In this document: positions 17,380 to 26,712 of the stretch, in pieces
Layout of the letters: every line of letters begins with the position of its first letter
How positions within the stretch are numbered: the stretch's first letter is position 1
Source: JANOSH01 sp031415695
GTDB lineage: Bacteria; Actinomycetota; Acidimicrobiia; Acidimicrobiales; Ilumatobacteraceae
Assembly (NCBI GenBank): GCA_031415695.1
Contig: JANOSH010000040.1
Coordinates: 1-50,648, forward strand
Length of the DNA stretch: 50,648 bases
Reading direction: 5' to 3'
Made by a program: the position numbers and the translations under genes
Notes under the pieces: generated by a model
What the model was told of the DNA's origin: nothing
Seen by the model: only the letters and a program-made list of their open reading frames with translations
Database searches by the model: none

Positions 17380-18657
17380 GTGGGAGTCGAGCGCATTCTG
17401 TTTCCGGCGGTCAGGGCGCTCGGACAACGCGAGCGGCTCTCGGACGCCGTCTTTCGGTTCTCGAAGTGGGGTAACCCGTTCGCTTCGGAGCGGTTCAGCT
17501 ATCCGTACCCGCTGTATGAGCGGTATCGGGCTGACGGCGAGGTCGTGTTCCAGCGTTCGTACCGTCAGTGGTTCGTGTTCGGGCACGACGAGGTTCTTGA
17601 GGTGCTGCGTTCGCCCTCGACGGCAACGGCCGCAATGGTCAAACGGATGCTGCCGGTCGACCCGTACAACAAGTTGTCGGCGCAAGCGCTGGCGAGTTTC
17701 ACACGTTGGCTGCTGGTCACCGATCCTCCAATCCACAGCCATCTACGTGGGGCAGTCAGCCGAGCGTTGGGACCAAAGCGGATCGCAGGATGCGAACCAT
17801 CCGTACGGGCCATCGCAACCGAACTCATCGAAGCCATGAAGGGTTCTGACACGGTCGATGCGGTCGCCGAGTTCACGGCAGTTCTGCCGATCTACGTGAT
17901 CGCCGACATCCTGGGCTTGCCACGCGACAGGTGGATTTGGCTTAGCGACGCATCACGTCAGATCGGTGGCCTGCTCGACCCCTTCGGCACCTTCGATCCC
18001 GTCGCCATGAACCGTTGCTTTGCCGAACTCCATGTCTACTTCTCGCAACTGATCCGGCAACGGCGCGCCGAACCCACCGGCGACTTGATCTCGGAACTGG
18101 CTTCGAACGACAGCGACCCGCTCACCGACGACGAGATCGTCGGGATGATCGGGTTCTTGATGTTCGCCGGCCACGAGACCACCACGGGGCTGCTCGGCAA
18201 CAGCATCGTCGCGCTCAGCCAACACCCGGAACAGCGCCGACTCCTGCGACGGCAACCTGGGATCATCGACAACGCCGTCGAGGAGTTGCTGCGATTCGAT
18301 ACACCGGCCCAATCGAGCGGCCGGATGGCGACGGCCGACATTCGCATCGGCGACGCGACCATCCAAAAGGGATCGGCTATCGCGTTGATGATCGGAGCAG
18401 CAAACAGGGATCGCCGACGATGGCCCGACGCCAACGAACTCCGCTTGGATCGGCCCGACCCGGAGCCTATCTCGTTCGGGCACGGCATCCATCACTGCCT
18501 CGGCGCATCGCTCGCCAGACTCGAAACGCGCGTTGCGCTACCGATCTTCCTCGATGCCTTCGAGGACTACACCGTCGACCTCGAACACACCACATGGAAG
18601 CGTTCGCACACCCTTCGCGGCCCGCTGCGTTTGCCCGTCACGCGTGGTGCGAGCTGA
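17380..18657 (+). CDS. Cytochrome P450
   Basis: This is a 425-residue soluble haem monooxygenase that inserts oxygen from O2 into an unknown substrate with electrons from a ferredoxin. The I-helix oxygen motif AGHETT (about 266), the K-helix ExxR in EELLR (about 305) and the haem loop FGHGIHHCLG (Cys near 373) are all intact. The length fits bacterial class I enzymes. No ferredoxin or reductase gene is adjacent, so electron partners must be elsewhere. It leads an operon with TetR and an amidase under a palindromic operator. The GTG start is supported by GGAGG three bases upstream. Confidence 0.95.
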   Translation: MGVERILFPAVRALGQRERLSDAVFRFSKWGNPFASERFSYPYPLYERYRADGEVVFQRSYRQWFVFGHDEVLEVLRSPSTATAAMVKRMLPVDPYNKLSAQALASFTRWLLVTDPPIHSHLRGAVSRALGPKRIAGCEPSVRAIATELIEAMKGSDTVDAVAEFTAVLPIYVIADILGLPRDRWIWLSDASRQIGGLLDPFGTFDPVAMNRCFAELHVYFSQLIRQRRAEPTGDLISELASNDSDPLTDDEIVGMIGFLMFAGHETTTGLLGNSIVALSQHPEQRRLLRRQPGIIDNAVEELLRFDTPAQSSGRMATADIRIGDATIQKGSAIALMIGAANRDRRRWPDANELRLDRPDPEPISFGHGIHHCLGASLARLETRVALPIFLDAFEDYTVDLEHTTWKRSHTLRGPLRLPVTRGAS

Positions 18658-19274
18658 TGAGCGAGGACCCGAAGAGCAAAGTTCTCGCTGCCGCGCTCTC
18701 GTGTTTTGCCGCGAAGGGCTATGCGGCGACAACGATGGTGGAGATCGAAGCCGCCGCCGGGTTGGCACCGGGAGCGGGTGGCACGTATCGACACTTTCGG
18801 TCGAAGCGAGCGATCCTCGACGCAGTGATCGCTGCGGCTGTCGAACAGCCCGACGAGGTCCTCGCCCCAGACCCGACGTCGCTGAAGGGCGCGGCCCGGG
18901 GGGCGCTCGAGAACCTCGATCGGCAGCGAGACCTCCTCGGCCTCTTACGTCGCGACCTCGATCAGTTTCCCGAATTGCAGCAGCGCGTCATGGATCGACT
19001 CATCGACGGTCCGATCCGCCTGGTCGCAGAACGAACCGCCGCCGTCGCGCCACATCTCGACGCCGAGGCAGTCGCCACGCTGATGCTCGGCGCGCTCATC
19101 AACTTCCACCAGATGGAGACGTTCATTGGTGGTCGACAGGGTGGACCTTCCCGCGAACGAATCGTTGCCGCGTGGGCCGACCTCTACCGCAGCATCGTGA
19201 CGACCCGACCACCGACAACCAGCTCCAACTCCGACGAGAGCAGTGAAGGCGAGGAGACCGATGGACACAGTTGA
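18657..19274 (+). CDS. TetR-family transcriptional repressor
   Basis: The 205-residue protein has a TetR N-terminal DNA-binding domain: KSKVLAAALSCFAAKGYAAT, then MVEIEAAAGLAPGAGGTYRH with the usual YRHFRSKRAIL helix. Its helical C-terminal domain, which would bind a ligand, is divergent, and the tail is Ser/Glu-rich. Its ATG overlaps the P450 stop (TGATG), and its end overlaps the amidase by 14 bp. The likely target is the inverted repeat at 17339-17360, giving autoregulation of the whole operon; this is inferred from arrangement. Confidence 0.92.
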   Translation: MSEDPKSKVLAAALSCFAAKGYAATTMVEIEAAAGLAPGAGGTYRHFRSKRAILDAVIAAAVEQPDEVLAPDPTSLKGAARGALENLDRQRDLLGLLRRDLDQFPELQQRVMDRLIDGPIRLVAERTAAVAPHLDAEAVATLMLGALINFHQMETFIGGRQGGPSRERIVAAWADLYRSIVTTRPPTTSSNSDESSEGEETDGHS

Positions 19275-20649
19275 CCTCGCATACGCCGGAGCGTTCGAAC
19301 AGGCACGACTCGTCAGAAACGGCGAAGTGTCCGCAACGGACGTCGTCGTCGCGACACTGGCGCAAATCGACGCGCTCAACCCTCGGCTCAACGCCTACCG
19401 AGTCGTCTACGCCGAGCAGGCAATGGCCAACGCGAAACGGGCCGACGAACGACGATCCGCCAACACGCCGCTACCGCTCGACGGTGTGCCCGTCGCGATC
19501 AAAGACGACGCAGACGTCGCAGGCGAAATCACAGCGTGGGGCACGGACGCATTCGGCGACCCGAAAACCGCCGACTCTGACGTGGTCGCACGACTCCGAG
19601 CCGCTGGCGCGATCATCATAGGCAAGACACACGTGCCGGAGATGACACTGTGGCCATGGACCGCGTCCAAGACGTGGGGAGCTACGCGTAACCCGTGGGA
19701 CATCACTCGAACGCCTGGCGGCTCCTCCGGTGGAAGCGCCACCGCAGTGAGCACTGGCATGTGCGGAGTTGCGCTTGGTTCTGACGGTGGTGGGTCGATC
19801 CGCTATCCAGCGGCACTTACCGGCCTGTTCGGCATCAAACCTCAGCGCGACCGTGTGCCACTTGGACCGGACCATCACGACGCTTGGAACGGGCTCACCG
19901 TCTACGGGCCGCTCGCCCGCACCGTTCGCGACGCCGCGTTGTTCCTCGACGCGACAAGCGACAACCGCCCGGACGACGGATATCTCGCTCTACTCGAAAC
20001 ACCACTTCGACGTTTGCGAATCGCAGTCTCGTTCTCGCCGCCGCCGCTGTCGTTCGCCCGACTCACCGACGACCGACGAGCGGCTGTCGAAGAGATCGCC
20101 GATTTGCTGAGATCGTTTGGACACGACGTGTTCGAACAACAGGTCGACTACGGGGCGCGGGCGATGTCGAACGTCTCGATCCGCTACCTCAGAGGTCTCC
20201 AGCACGACGTCTCCAAGCTCCCGCGCGCCGAGAATCTCGAACGGACAACTCGTTGGCTGGCTGGTCAGGCGCGGCTGCTCCCAGCACGTTCGCTCAGATC
20301 GGCACGGAACCAGGAAGTGGCTCTGGCCGCGAGGATGAACCGTGTCTTCGAGAAGGCCGACATCGTGCTCACACCTGTGGCCGGTAGCCCCCCACCCCTG
20401 ATCGTCGACGTCGCCGGCACAGGACTCATCCGATCGTTGATTCGGGCCAACGTCGCTGCATGGGCAGCGCCATGGAACGCCATCGGACAACCGGCCGCAT
20501 CAGTGCCCGCCGGGTTCGATCGCGACGGGCTACCCGTTGCCATCCAACTCTGTGGCCAACCGAACGACGAGACCACGCTCCTCCAGTTGGCCGCCGAACT
20601 CGAACACGCTCGCCCCTGGGCACACCACCGACCCGACGTCGACGCCTGA
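19261..20649 (+). CDS. Amidase-signature family hydrolase
   Basis: The 462-residue enzyme hydrolyses a carboxamide or similar bond. The Ser-cisSer-Lys triad is visible: Lys in GVPVAIKDD (about 80), the cis-Ser in PGGSSGGSATA (about 157) and the nucleophile in GSDGGGSIRYPA (about 179). The ATG at 19261 is preceded by GAGGAGA and preferred over an upstream GTG at 19243. Co-transcription with the P450 and TetR suggests a small catabolic or detoxifying pathway for an amide-containing compound; the substrate cannot be read from sequence. Confidence 0.92.
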   Translation: MDTVDLAYAGAFEQARLVRNGEVSATDVVVATLAQIDALNPRLNAYRVVYAEQAMANAKRADERRSANTPLPLDGVPVAIKDDADVAGEITAWGTDAFGDPKTADSDVVARLRAAGAIIIGKTHVPEMTLWPWTASKTWGATRNPWDITRTPGGSSGGSATAVSTGMCGVALGSDGGGSIRYPAALTGLFGIKPQRDRVPLGPDHHDAWNGLTVYGPLARTVRDAALFLDATSDNRPDDGYLALLETPLRRLRIAVSFSPPPLSFARLTDDRRAAVEEIADLLRSFGHDVFEQQVDYGARAMSNVSIRYLRGLQHDVSKLPRAENLERTTRWLAGQARLLPARSLRSARNQEVALAARMNRVFEKADIVLTPVAGSPPPLIVDVAGTGLIRSLIRANVAAWAAPWNAIGQPAASVPAGFDRDGLPVAIQLCGQPNDETTLLQLAAELEHARPWAHHRPDVDA

Positions 20650-20718
20650 CCCCTTCGCTGGTCAAGGTAATCAAGGCGCGGTAACACCGGCGACCACTCG
20701 CGATACCGTCAACCGGCA

Positions 20719-21387
20719 ATGCCACGACGAGCAACTCGAGTGAAGCGCCGTCACGAACGCGGCACGTCGTCAGCTGACGTTCCTGATGCCGAGCGGTGGA
20801 ACCACAACATTCAGTACCACCCGTTGCTCTCGGATGCAGTCCCGCCCGGCGCCCGACGGGTCCTTGATGTCGGGTGCGGCGACGGTCAACTCACCCGCCA
20901 GTTCGCAACGCAGGCTGAACATGTGGTCGGCATCGACCTTGACGAGGCCAGCATCGGATTGGCGATCGAACACACGCGTGGATCGAACATCGAATTCCTG
21001 CGCGGCGACGTTCTCGATCATCCGTTCGAACCCGGCTCGTTCGATGCCGTCGTCTCGGTAGCGACGCTGCATCACATGGACACCGCAAGCGGCCTACGAC
21101 GATTCACCAACCTCGTCCGACCCGGCGGTGTGGTAGCCGTGATCGGGATCGGCCGACCGCACATCGTCGAAGACCTGCCGTGGCAGATCGCCGGGACCGT
21201 CGCAACCCGCTACCACCGCCTCTCCAAACAACTCTGGGAACACACCGCGCCGATCGTGTGGCCACCACCCAACACCAACCGGCAAGCTAAAGCCATCGCT
21301 GCCGTCGAGTTGCCCGGTGCGGTATTCCGTCGCCACGTCCTGTGGCGCTACTCCCTCATCTGGACGAGGCCAAGAAGCGACCGATGA
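20719..21387 (+). CDS. Class I SAM-dependent methyltransferase
   Basis: This 222-residue protein has the Rossmann SAM-binding motif VLDVGCGDGQ (motif I, about 47-56), an acidic motif II (HVVGIDLDEAS), and then FDAVVSVATLHHMD, as in UbiE/Methyltransf_11 enzymes acting on small molecules. The basic N-terminus before residue 25 may be partly non-native, and a later start is possible. It starts 69 bp after the amidase and overlaps the NUDIX gene by ATGA. The substrate is unknown. Confidence 0.88.
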   Translation: MPRRATRVKRRHERGTSSADVPDAERWNHNIQYHPLLSDAVPPGARRVLDVGCGDGQLTRQFATQAEHVVGIDLDEASIGLAIEHTRGSNIEFLRGDVLDHPFEPGSFDAVVSVATLHHMDTASGLRRFTNLVRPGGVVAVIGIGRPHIVEDLPWQIAGTVATRYHRLSKQLWEHTAPIVWPPPNTNRQAKAIAAVELPGAVFRRHVLWRYSLIWTRPRSDR

Positions 21388-21866
21388 GCGACGCCAACGA
21401 CGTGAATCCGCTCCCGCGACCATCCGTTCGAATCGTCTGTCTCGACGCGGCCGATCGGATTCTGCTGCTCCACTGGCGAGATCCCGTTACCGGCGAACTG
21501 CTGTGGGAGCCGCCCGGTGGCGGAATCGAACCTGGCGAGGCGCCATTCGACGCTGCTCAGCGCGAGCTGTTCGAGGAGACCGGACTCGACGGCGTTGCCG
21601 TCAGTCAAACCCATCGCGTCGTTGAACGCGACACCTGCTGGAAGGGCAAACGGTTTGTCGGCGCCGAACTATTCTTCCTAGCCCGGTTCGCCAACGAGAA
21701 GCCGGCAGTGTCGCGTGAGCACCTCCTCGACGACGAGCGAACGAACCTGGTTTCGAACGGATGGTGGCATGCCGAGGAACTCGCCGCACTTGACGGGCGC
21801 ATCGAGCCGTTCAACCTCCATCAAGTTGTTGCAGCTCTCGACCCGCGCGGCCGCTGGGAACGTTGA
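21384..21866 (+). CDS. NUDIX hydrolase
   Basis: The 160-residue protein contains a complete Nudix box, GGIEPGEAPF then DAAQRELFEETGL, matching GX5EX7REUXEEXGU at about residues 52-74. It should cleave a nucleoside diphosphate linked to another moiety. Its ATG overlaps the methyltransferase stop, and an upstream in-frame start at 21342 is unlikely given this overlap. The 135 bp that follow hold nothing recognisable. Confidence 0.92.
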   Translation: MSDANDVNPLPRPSVRIVCLDAADRILLLHWRDPVTGELLWEPPGGGIEPGEAPFDAAQRELFEETGLDGVAVSQTHRVVERDTCWKGKRFVGAELFFLARFANEKPAVSREHLLDDERTNLVSNGWWHAEELAALDGRIEPFNLHQVVAALDPRGRWER

Positions 21867-22001
21867 GTCGGAAGACCGTACGTTCCAACGGTCATTTCTG
21901 GCCTTTGGGACCTGTCCGAGATCGAATAGGCCGAGTCGGCGGCGCTCAGCGAAACCACCATTCCTCGCGTCCCGTGCCAGTGAACCCTTAAACTCGACCC
22001 T

Positions 22002-23216
22002 GTGGTGCCTCCACGGATTGATCTGAAGAGTCGGCGCAAGATGGTGACCGTCGAGCTCATGCTCCGGGTACTGAACCGCTCTGAGCAGTTGAGGTCGCGG
22101 TTCCTTCCCGACGTGCCACGCCCGGGTGAGGATCCGTTCTATTGGCAGCCCCACGACCTGGAAGCGCTTCACCCGGGCGAGGTGATCGACATTCGAACTG
22201 TTGAGACCCGGGGGTTCCGCCGACCGATCAAGGCCGATGCCAGGCAGGTGAAGTTCCGCTCGACCGGCATGCGCGGCGAGGCAGTGGCAGGTTTCACGAC
22301 AGTGTTGATCCCCCGACGGCCGTTCAACGGATCGGTCCGGCCGTTGCTGTCGTATCAGCCCGCGATCGACAGCCTCGGCGCGACCGGCGATCCCTCCTAC
22401 ACACTTCGACACGGTGACTTTGGAGAGCTGCCCCTCGTTCAGCTTGCGCTCCGCCGAGGGTGGGCGGTTGTGACCACCGACTACAACGGACCCGCGCACG
22501 CCTTCGGCGCCCTGCCACTGGCCGGTCGCTTCATCCTCGACGCGATCCGGGCTGCCCTGGCCCTGGAATCGGCCGACTTCGACGCCAGCACCCCGATCGG
22601 TCTGTGGGGCTACTCGGGCGGAGCGCAGGCGACCCTGTGGGCCGCCGAACAACACCCCGCGTACGCGCCGGAATTGAACATCGTCGGCAGCGCTGCTGGT
22701 GGTGCCGGCGTCGACCTCGTCTCGTCGCCGGACATGTTCGATGGCGGCAACCTCCTCAGCGGCATTCCATTTGGTGCCGTCATCGGTCTCGCCCGAGCGT
22801 TCCCGGAGATCGACCTGTTTGGCGTACTCACACCCCAGGGTCAGGCGATGGTGACAGCGGCGGCGGATATGAGAGTCGAGCAGCTGATGATGAGCTTCCC
22901 CTTCGTTCGCTTGAGCGACCACCTCACCGTCGGCGGCGTGTTCGAGATTCCGGGGATGCGTGCCGCCCTTGAGGCCATACGCCTCGGACAGGCCACCCCT
23001 GCAGCTCACATGTACCTGTACCACGCCGCGCACGACCAGTATCCCGCTATCGCGGATGTCGACCGGCTCGTCGAGAAGTACCGAAACGAGGGTGTCGACG
23101 TGACGTACAAGCGGTTCCGTTTCGGCGGGCACATGCTCGTCGCACTGACCGGGGCGCGAGGCGCACTCCGGTTTCTGGGCGATCGATTTGAATTCCCAGC
23201 CCATCGACCAGGGTAA
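22002..23216 (+). CDS. Secretory-lipase-family alpha/beta hydrolase
   Basis: The 404-residue product matches the bacterial secretory lipase (LIP) family. It has a nucleophile elbow GYSGG (about residue 205), a preceding VVTTDYNGPAHAFGA segment usual in this family, and a late His in FGGHMLVA. It probably cleaves lipid or ester substrates. No clear signal peptide is seen, so secretion is uncertain. An ATG at 22041 is an alternative to the GTG at 22002. It stands alone after a short gap. Confidence 0.85.
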   Translation: MVPPRIDLKSRRKMVTVELMLRVLNRSEQLRSRFLPDVPRPGEDPFYWQPHDLEALHPGEVIDIRTVETRGFRRPIKADARQVKFRSTGMRGEAVAGFTTVLIPRRPFNGSVRPLLSYQPAIDSLGATGDPSYTLRHGDFGELPLVQLALRRGWAVVTTDYNGPAHAFGALPLAGRFILDAIRAALALESADFDASTPIGLWGYSGGAQATLWAAEQHPAYAPELNIVGSAAGGAGVDLVSSPDMFDGGNLLSGIPFGAVIGLARAFPEIDLFGVLTPQGQAMVTAAADMRVEQLMMSFPFVRLSDHLTVGGVFEIPGMRAALEAIRLGQATPAAHMYLYHAAHDQYPAIADVDRLVEKYRNEGVDVTYKRFRFGGHMLVALTGARGALRFLGDRFEFPAHRPG

Positions 23217-23542
23217 GAATCTCTCCGGAGCCGGCACTGACTTCGACGGGCGACCTACCGATGCCCGACGAGCGCTTCGGGTTACCCGTGAGGCGTACTC
23301 GGTGCGTCGCTAGTTCGCTACTTGCGGATAGTTGCCGATATTCGTCGTAGGTCGCCGATGTGGTGTGTGATGTCGTGCAGGGCGGACGATCCGATGGACG
23401 TCGACCGGCTGCCCACCAACAACGACGGTGGCCGACCAGCATTGTCAAAGATCCGCTACACGCTGGCGCTCGGACCATCCGGTCGACGCAACCGTGAGGG
23501 ACCGGCTGATCGGTATTGCCACGCTGGTCGCCACCGTCGGCG
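23217..23542. other. Gap without recognisable gene
   Basis: In these 326 bp all frames show arginine/proline-rich shadow translations without domain-like patterns or ribosome-binding sites. It probably belongs to the decayed segment that continues to about 24150. Confidence 0.5.
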
Positions 23543-23889
23543 TCAGGGCTTGATCAGTCCGCCGAAGTAGTCGAGCGTGTAGGCGCGGACCTCGTCGACG
23601 AGGATGGATTCTTGGCCGTGGAAACGGGTGACGTCACCGGTGGACTGGTCGACGTAACGACCGTGCAGGCCGACCCATTCGAACCCACCGAGAAATCGGC
23701 CTTTGCCGTAAATGCCCGACAGCGCCCCCTTGATCGTCAGCCCGGCCTTTATGGAGTCGATGAGGTCAGGGCGAAGGACCCGTAATAGTTCATGGCCCAG
23801 ATCGGCGCATCGTCATGCCAAACGGTTTCCTGGCCAAGGAAATCGGTGCCACCGAAATAACTGTCCCGGTACGACCAATAGTCCTCGTC
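23543..23889 (-). pseudogene. Decayed DUF5680-like gene
   Basis: The minus strand encodes DYWSYRDSYFGGTDFLGQET, then APIWAMNYYG. After a one-base frame change near 23775 it continues with LRPDLIDSIKAGLTIKGAL, GRFLGGFEWVGLHGRYVD and RAYTLDYFGGLIKP before a stop. The two halves read as one protein of the DUF5680 type (YWSY..DSYFGG..F.GQE...WAMNYYG). An in-frame TAG lies just upstream at 23890-23892, and no start is visible. The gene is therefore broken twice; its function is unknown. Confidence 0.65.
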
Positions 23890-23902
23890 CTAGCTTTTGG
23901 TC

Positions 23903-24155
23903 GGTGCACCGGTGCAAGGTTCCTGGTGGTCGCATCCGATAGCCAACGTCATCTTCAACGCGATCGAAGACATCGACGCCGAGGTCGCCACCGTCAAGTT
24001 GGTGCGCAAGAAGAACACACTTGTTGCCCGGTCGTTGTAGCAGGACCTCTGCAACCTCGGACACGCACGTGAACCATGGCAACTCGACCGTCTCGCTCCC
24101 GACACGGCTGTTCGCGGCCGGGTGCTCGGGAAAGCCAAACCGGCACCACTACGCG
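23903..24155 (+). pseudogene. Fragment of a winged-helix/AlkZ-neighbourhood-type protein
   Basis: The plus-strand frame reads GAPVQGSWWSHPIANVIFNA, then VKLVRKKNTLVARSL, an in-frame TAG at 24038-24040, and QDLCNLGHAREPWQLDRLA. This resembles a common actinobacterial protein with the pattern GSWWGHP...IF...VTKL..GK.T.VHR.LW. The TAG sits exactly where that family has a Trp codon, so a single TGG-to-TAG change explains it. No N-terminus is present and the end runs into the DoxX gene on the other strand. Confidence 0.5.
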
Positions 24156-24517
24156 CCAGCGATCGCCGGCAGATAGAACGTCAGGAGCGAAGCCGCGGCG
24201 CTCGCGCCGAAAGCGATAGCAGGCAACCAGACGACAGGGTGGTCATCAGCGCGTACATGGAACACCAGGGCTGCCGCGTAGTAGCCGACGAGGCATGCAG
24301 CGGTTAATGCACCGACGCGGGGCGACTTGATCCCAACGACGAGTCCTGCAGATCCGGCGACCTTGATCACAGGAAGGGCCGGCCGTAGCCGGTTGGGGAC
24401 GCCCAAGTGATCCAAATGTGCCGTCAGATAACGGCGTGGCACCAGCTCGTTGCCGATCGCGTCAGCAAGTTGCAACGCAGCCAATCCGACTGCGAGGTGC
24501 TTCGGCCGGTCTCCCAT
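24149..24517 (-). CDS. DoxX-like small membrane protein
   Basis: This 122-residue protein has four hydrophobic segments with the DoxX-type order: a first helix (LAALQLADAIGNELVP), a short amphipathic stretch, then VIKVAGSAGLVVGI, AACLVGYYAAALVFHVRADD and a last helix (VVWLPAIAFGASAAASLLTF). DoxX-like proteins are often linked to redox or quinone functions, but roles vary. AGGAGA directly abuts the ATG, closer than normal, so the start is uncertain. Confidence 0.8.
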   Translation of the reverse strand: MGDRPKHLAVGLAALQLADAIGNELVPRRYLTAHLDHLGVPNRLRPALPVIKVAGSAGLVVGIKSPRVGALTAACLVGYYAAALVFHVRADDHPVVWLPAIAFGASAAASLLTFYLPAIAGA

Positions 24518-24656
24518 TCTCCTGAACGTACAACAAGGCGCGTTCGGTTGGGCGAGAGCCTGAGGTCATCCATGAGAGTGTGCCCTGATCGCCAGCTCCG
24601 GGTCCGTCTCGCCAACCGAGCAAACGTTGGCTGAGCGGCGCGAGCGGGCGCTAGCG

Positions 24657-25283
24657 CTAGCGGACGTAGGCGAGGACGTTCGGCGTATCGCTGTCGGGCC
24701 AGGTTCCCTTGAGTGTTGGGCTGCTGACCGACTGACATTCGGCGAGAACATGGCGGACAACGATTTCGAGTCCACCGGCCGTGATCACAGTGTCGTTGCC
24801 GTCGAAATCGGCTCGAACCGAGTCGACGTGTGGGACAGGCGTTCCGGCTGCCCCACTGCCGATAGCTGACGCGGTTGACGGGCGCGGTACCGGGCCGTCG
24901 TCGGTGGCGATGAACTGCTCAACGTGCGAACCGCCGGTGAGGATCGCACGAACCAACTCCTGGACGTACACCGGGTCACCGCACGCGTTGTAGATCCAGC
25001 GGGTACCAAGGAAAGAGTGTTCCGTCGTCGCGATGAGCCATTCATCGGCACCAACCAATGGGGCCTCGCGATACGTCAACGGGACATGAACGACCGGTCC
25101 CAATCCAGTGCTGACGAGGTGTGCTTCCATGCCGACTTTGCCGGCCGGGTCGTCGAACCGGTACGCACCGAGCAGAGAGTATTCCGATGTGCTCGTGTTC
25201 ACGAGGGACGGGAACTTCATCACGTGCGCGGCAAGGAGTTCAAGCTTCGACGGTGTGAGGGTCGCTCGGTGCAGGATCGCCAT
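24657..25283 (-). CDS. Protein resembling the maltokinase N-terminal cap domain
   Basis: The 208-residue protein begins MAILHRATLTPSKLELLAAH, the opening usual for the N-terminal cap of actinobacterial maltokinases and stand-alone relatives. The later pattern (EYSLLGAYRFDDPAGKVGME, EHSFLGTRWIYNACGDPVYV) is beta-rich and fits that fold. No kinase domain follows, so it is a free-standing cap-like protein of unknown activity. The internal ATG at 25283 is chosen because the longer frame adds only a basic, non-conserved 22 residues. Confidence 0.72.
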   Translation of the reverse strand: MAILHRATLTPSKLELLAAHVMKFPSLVNTSTSEYSLLGAYRFDDPAGKVGMEAHLVSTGLGPVVHVPLTYREAPLVGADEWLIATTEHSFLGTRWIYNACGDPVYVQELVRAILTGGSHVEQFIATDDGPVPRPSTASAIGSGAAGTPVPHVDSVRADFDGNDTVITAGGLEIVVRHVLAECQSVSSPTLKGTWPDSDTPNVLAYVR

Positions 25284-25345
25284 TGACTCGATCCTACGCG
25301 GTGCTCGCCGACTGGGCCGACGACCAATCGAGTGCAACACAGCCG

Positions 25346-25795
25346 TCACCGGTCGGGGTTCTGCCAGCGGGCGCGGTCGTTCGACACCATGATGAGCGCG
25401 GCGACCTGATCTGTGGTTGCCGTGGCCATCCTTGCTTGGGTTGTGATCAAGATGAGATCGGCGTCGGCGAATACGGCAACGTCGGCGGGAGTTGCTACGG
25501 CGGCAAGATCGAGATCGGCGAGGCCATTGGCGAACTGGAGGCCGAGCAGCCAGAGTCGTTGATCGTCCACGGCTCGCGTGACAGCCAGCGTGGCGTCATC
25601 GACGCAGATGATCGAGCGGTCGATCATGGCGGTGTACTCGATGTCTTCTCGGCCGGTGAGGTCCGCGACGACAAGCACAACGCTCACGTCAGCCCATCCG
25701 GTTGGTGTTGACGGATCGGGGTACGCCGGGAGGATGCCGGGTATCACGGCCGTGGCGCGGTGGGCTGCTGCGGCCCGGCTGCTGAGCGAGGTCAT
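25346..25795 (-). CDS. Unknown 149-residue protein
   Basis: I do not recognise this protein. It alternates hydrophobic strands and helices (VSVVLVVADLTGRED, LILITTQARMATATTDQVAA), suggesting a small alpha/beta fold, and is acidic with only one Cys. GGAGAA lies 6 nt before the ATG. It follows the gene ending at 25924 on the same strand after 128 bp that hold nothing clear, and precedes the cap-like gene by 62 bp, so the three may share a transcript. Confidence 0.6.
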   Translation of the reverse strand: MTSLSSRAAAAHRATAVIPGILPAYPDPSTPTGWADVSVVLVVADLTGREDIEYTAMIDRSIICVDDATLAVTRAVDDQRLWLLGLQFANGLADLDLAAVATPADVAVFADADLILITTQARMATATTDQVAALIMVSNDRARWQNPDR

Positions 25796-25923
25796 AGTCG
25801 TTCTCCGGTCGGGTCGTTGGTCGGCGTCAGTTGCATGTCAGCGAAACGCCGCGCCGAGAGTGCACCGCGCCGCCAGATCACGAACTGCGTGGCGCGTAAC
25901 GGCTCGGGGCTCGCGCCGGTGGG

Positions 25924-26667
25924 TTATGCGGCATGGAAGACGAGGTGTTGGTCGATGAACGGTTGGACGACGGCGATGGCGCGGTAGGCGCGGACCCGGT
26001 CGCTGGATGTCCGCCCGGTCTCGATGAGTTCGTGGGCGAGAACGTGGTTGCGGTAGTTGATCCACGTGCTTGGCGGCACGGATCGGTCTGCGACTGCCTG
26101 CTGCACCTGACGAGCGAAGTTGGTGAGGTCGGCGTTGCGGACGGCTTGCTCGGCGACGTCATCGACGTTGCTCCGCTGGTCGTGCCACCGGCACAAGGTC
26201 TCGGGCGCACAGGGGTCTACGGTGACCGGGTTGACGGTGCCACGCTGGTACTCGCGCTGCGCTGCTTTCCACACGTGGTTGTGCGCCCGGTTGACCATCC
26301 GACCGACGACCCTGGGCCGTTCGAGGGTGGCGTCGAGCATCAAGATGGCGAGGAAGGCGAGGCCGTCGGTGTGGTACTCGTCGCTGGCGTTGGTCCGGAA
26401 CCGGTTCCGCAACCGGCGGCTCATTGCTGCGAGGAGCAGGGTCATGGCGTCGGTGTCGGTGCGGGCGATATCGGCCAACTGGCGGGCGAGGAGGTCGCTG
26501 GCGATGGTGTCGGGCCGGTCGTTGCAGATCGTCCGTGTGATCACGATCAGCTTCTCGGCTGGGCTGAGCACGGCACCCGATTTTGGGATCGGGAGGGTGT
26601 TGAGCCAGGCGGGGTTGCGACGGATGATGTTGGTGGCGGCGGTCTCGAGGGCTTGGTAGCAGTGCAT
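25924..26667 (-). CDS. Unknown protein, possibly regulator or sigma-like
   Basis: The 247-residue product is largely helical. A central part (MSRRLRNRFRTNASDEYHTD, GLAFLAILMLDAT, MVNRAHNHVWKAAQ) recalls the first helices of sigma-70-like region 2, but no DNA-binding region 4 is evident; the similarity is by eye only. The ATG at 26667 is preceded by GGAG, and the longer frame from 26727 is rejected. Its 5' side carries the four-unit 12-bp repeat array shared with other transfer genes, so it is likely part of the element's transfer or regulation programme. Confidence 0.6.
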   Translation of the reverse strand: MHCYQALETAATNIIRRNPAWLNTLPIPKSGAVLSPAEKLIVITRTICNDRPDTIASDLLARQLADIARTDTDAMTLLLAAMSRRLRNRFRTNASDEYHTDGLAFLAILMLDATLERPRVVGRMVNRAHNHVWKAAQREYQRGTVNPVTVDPCAPETLCRWHDQRSNVDDVAEQAVRNADLTNFARQVQQAVADRSVPPSTWINYRNHVLAHELIETGRTSSDRVRAYRAIAVVQPFIDQHLVFHAA

Positions 26668-26712
26668 GTGGCACTCCGTTCGTTGGTGGTTGATCTCCTC
26701 CGACGGTGCGCT

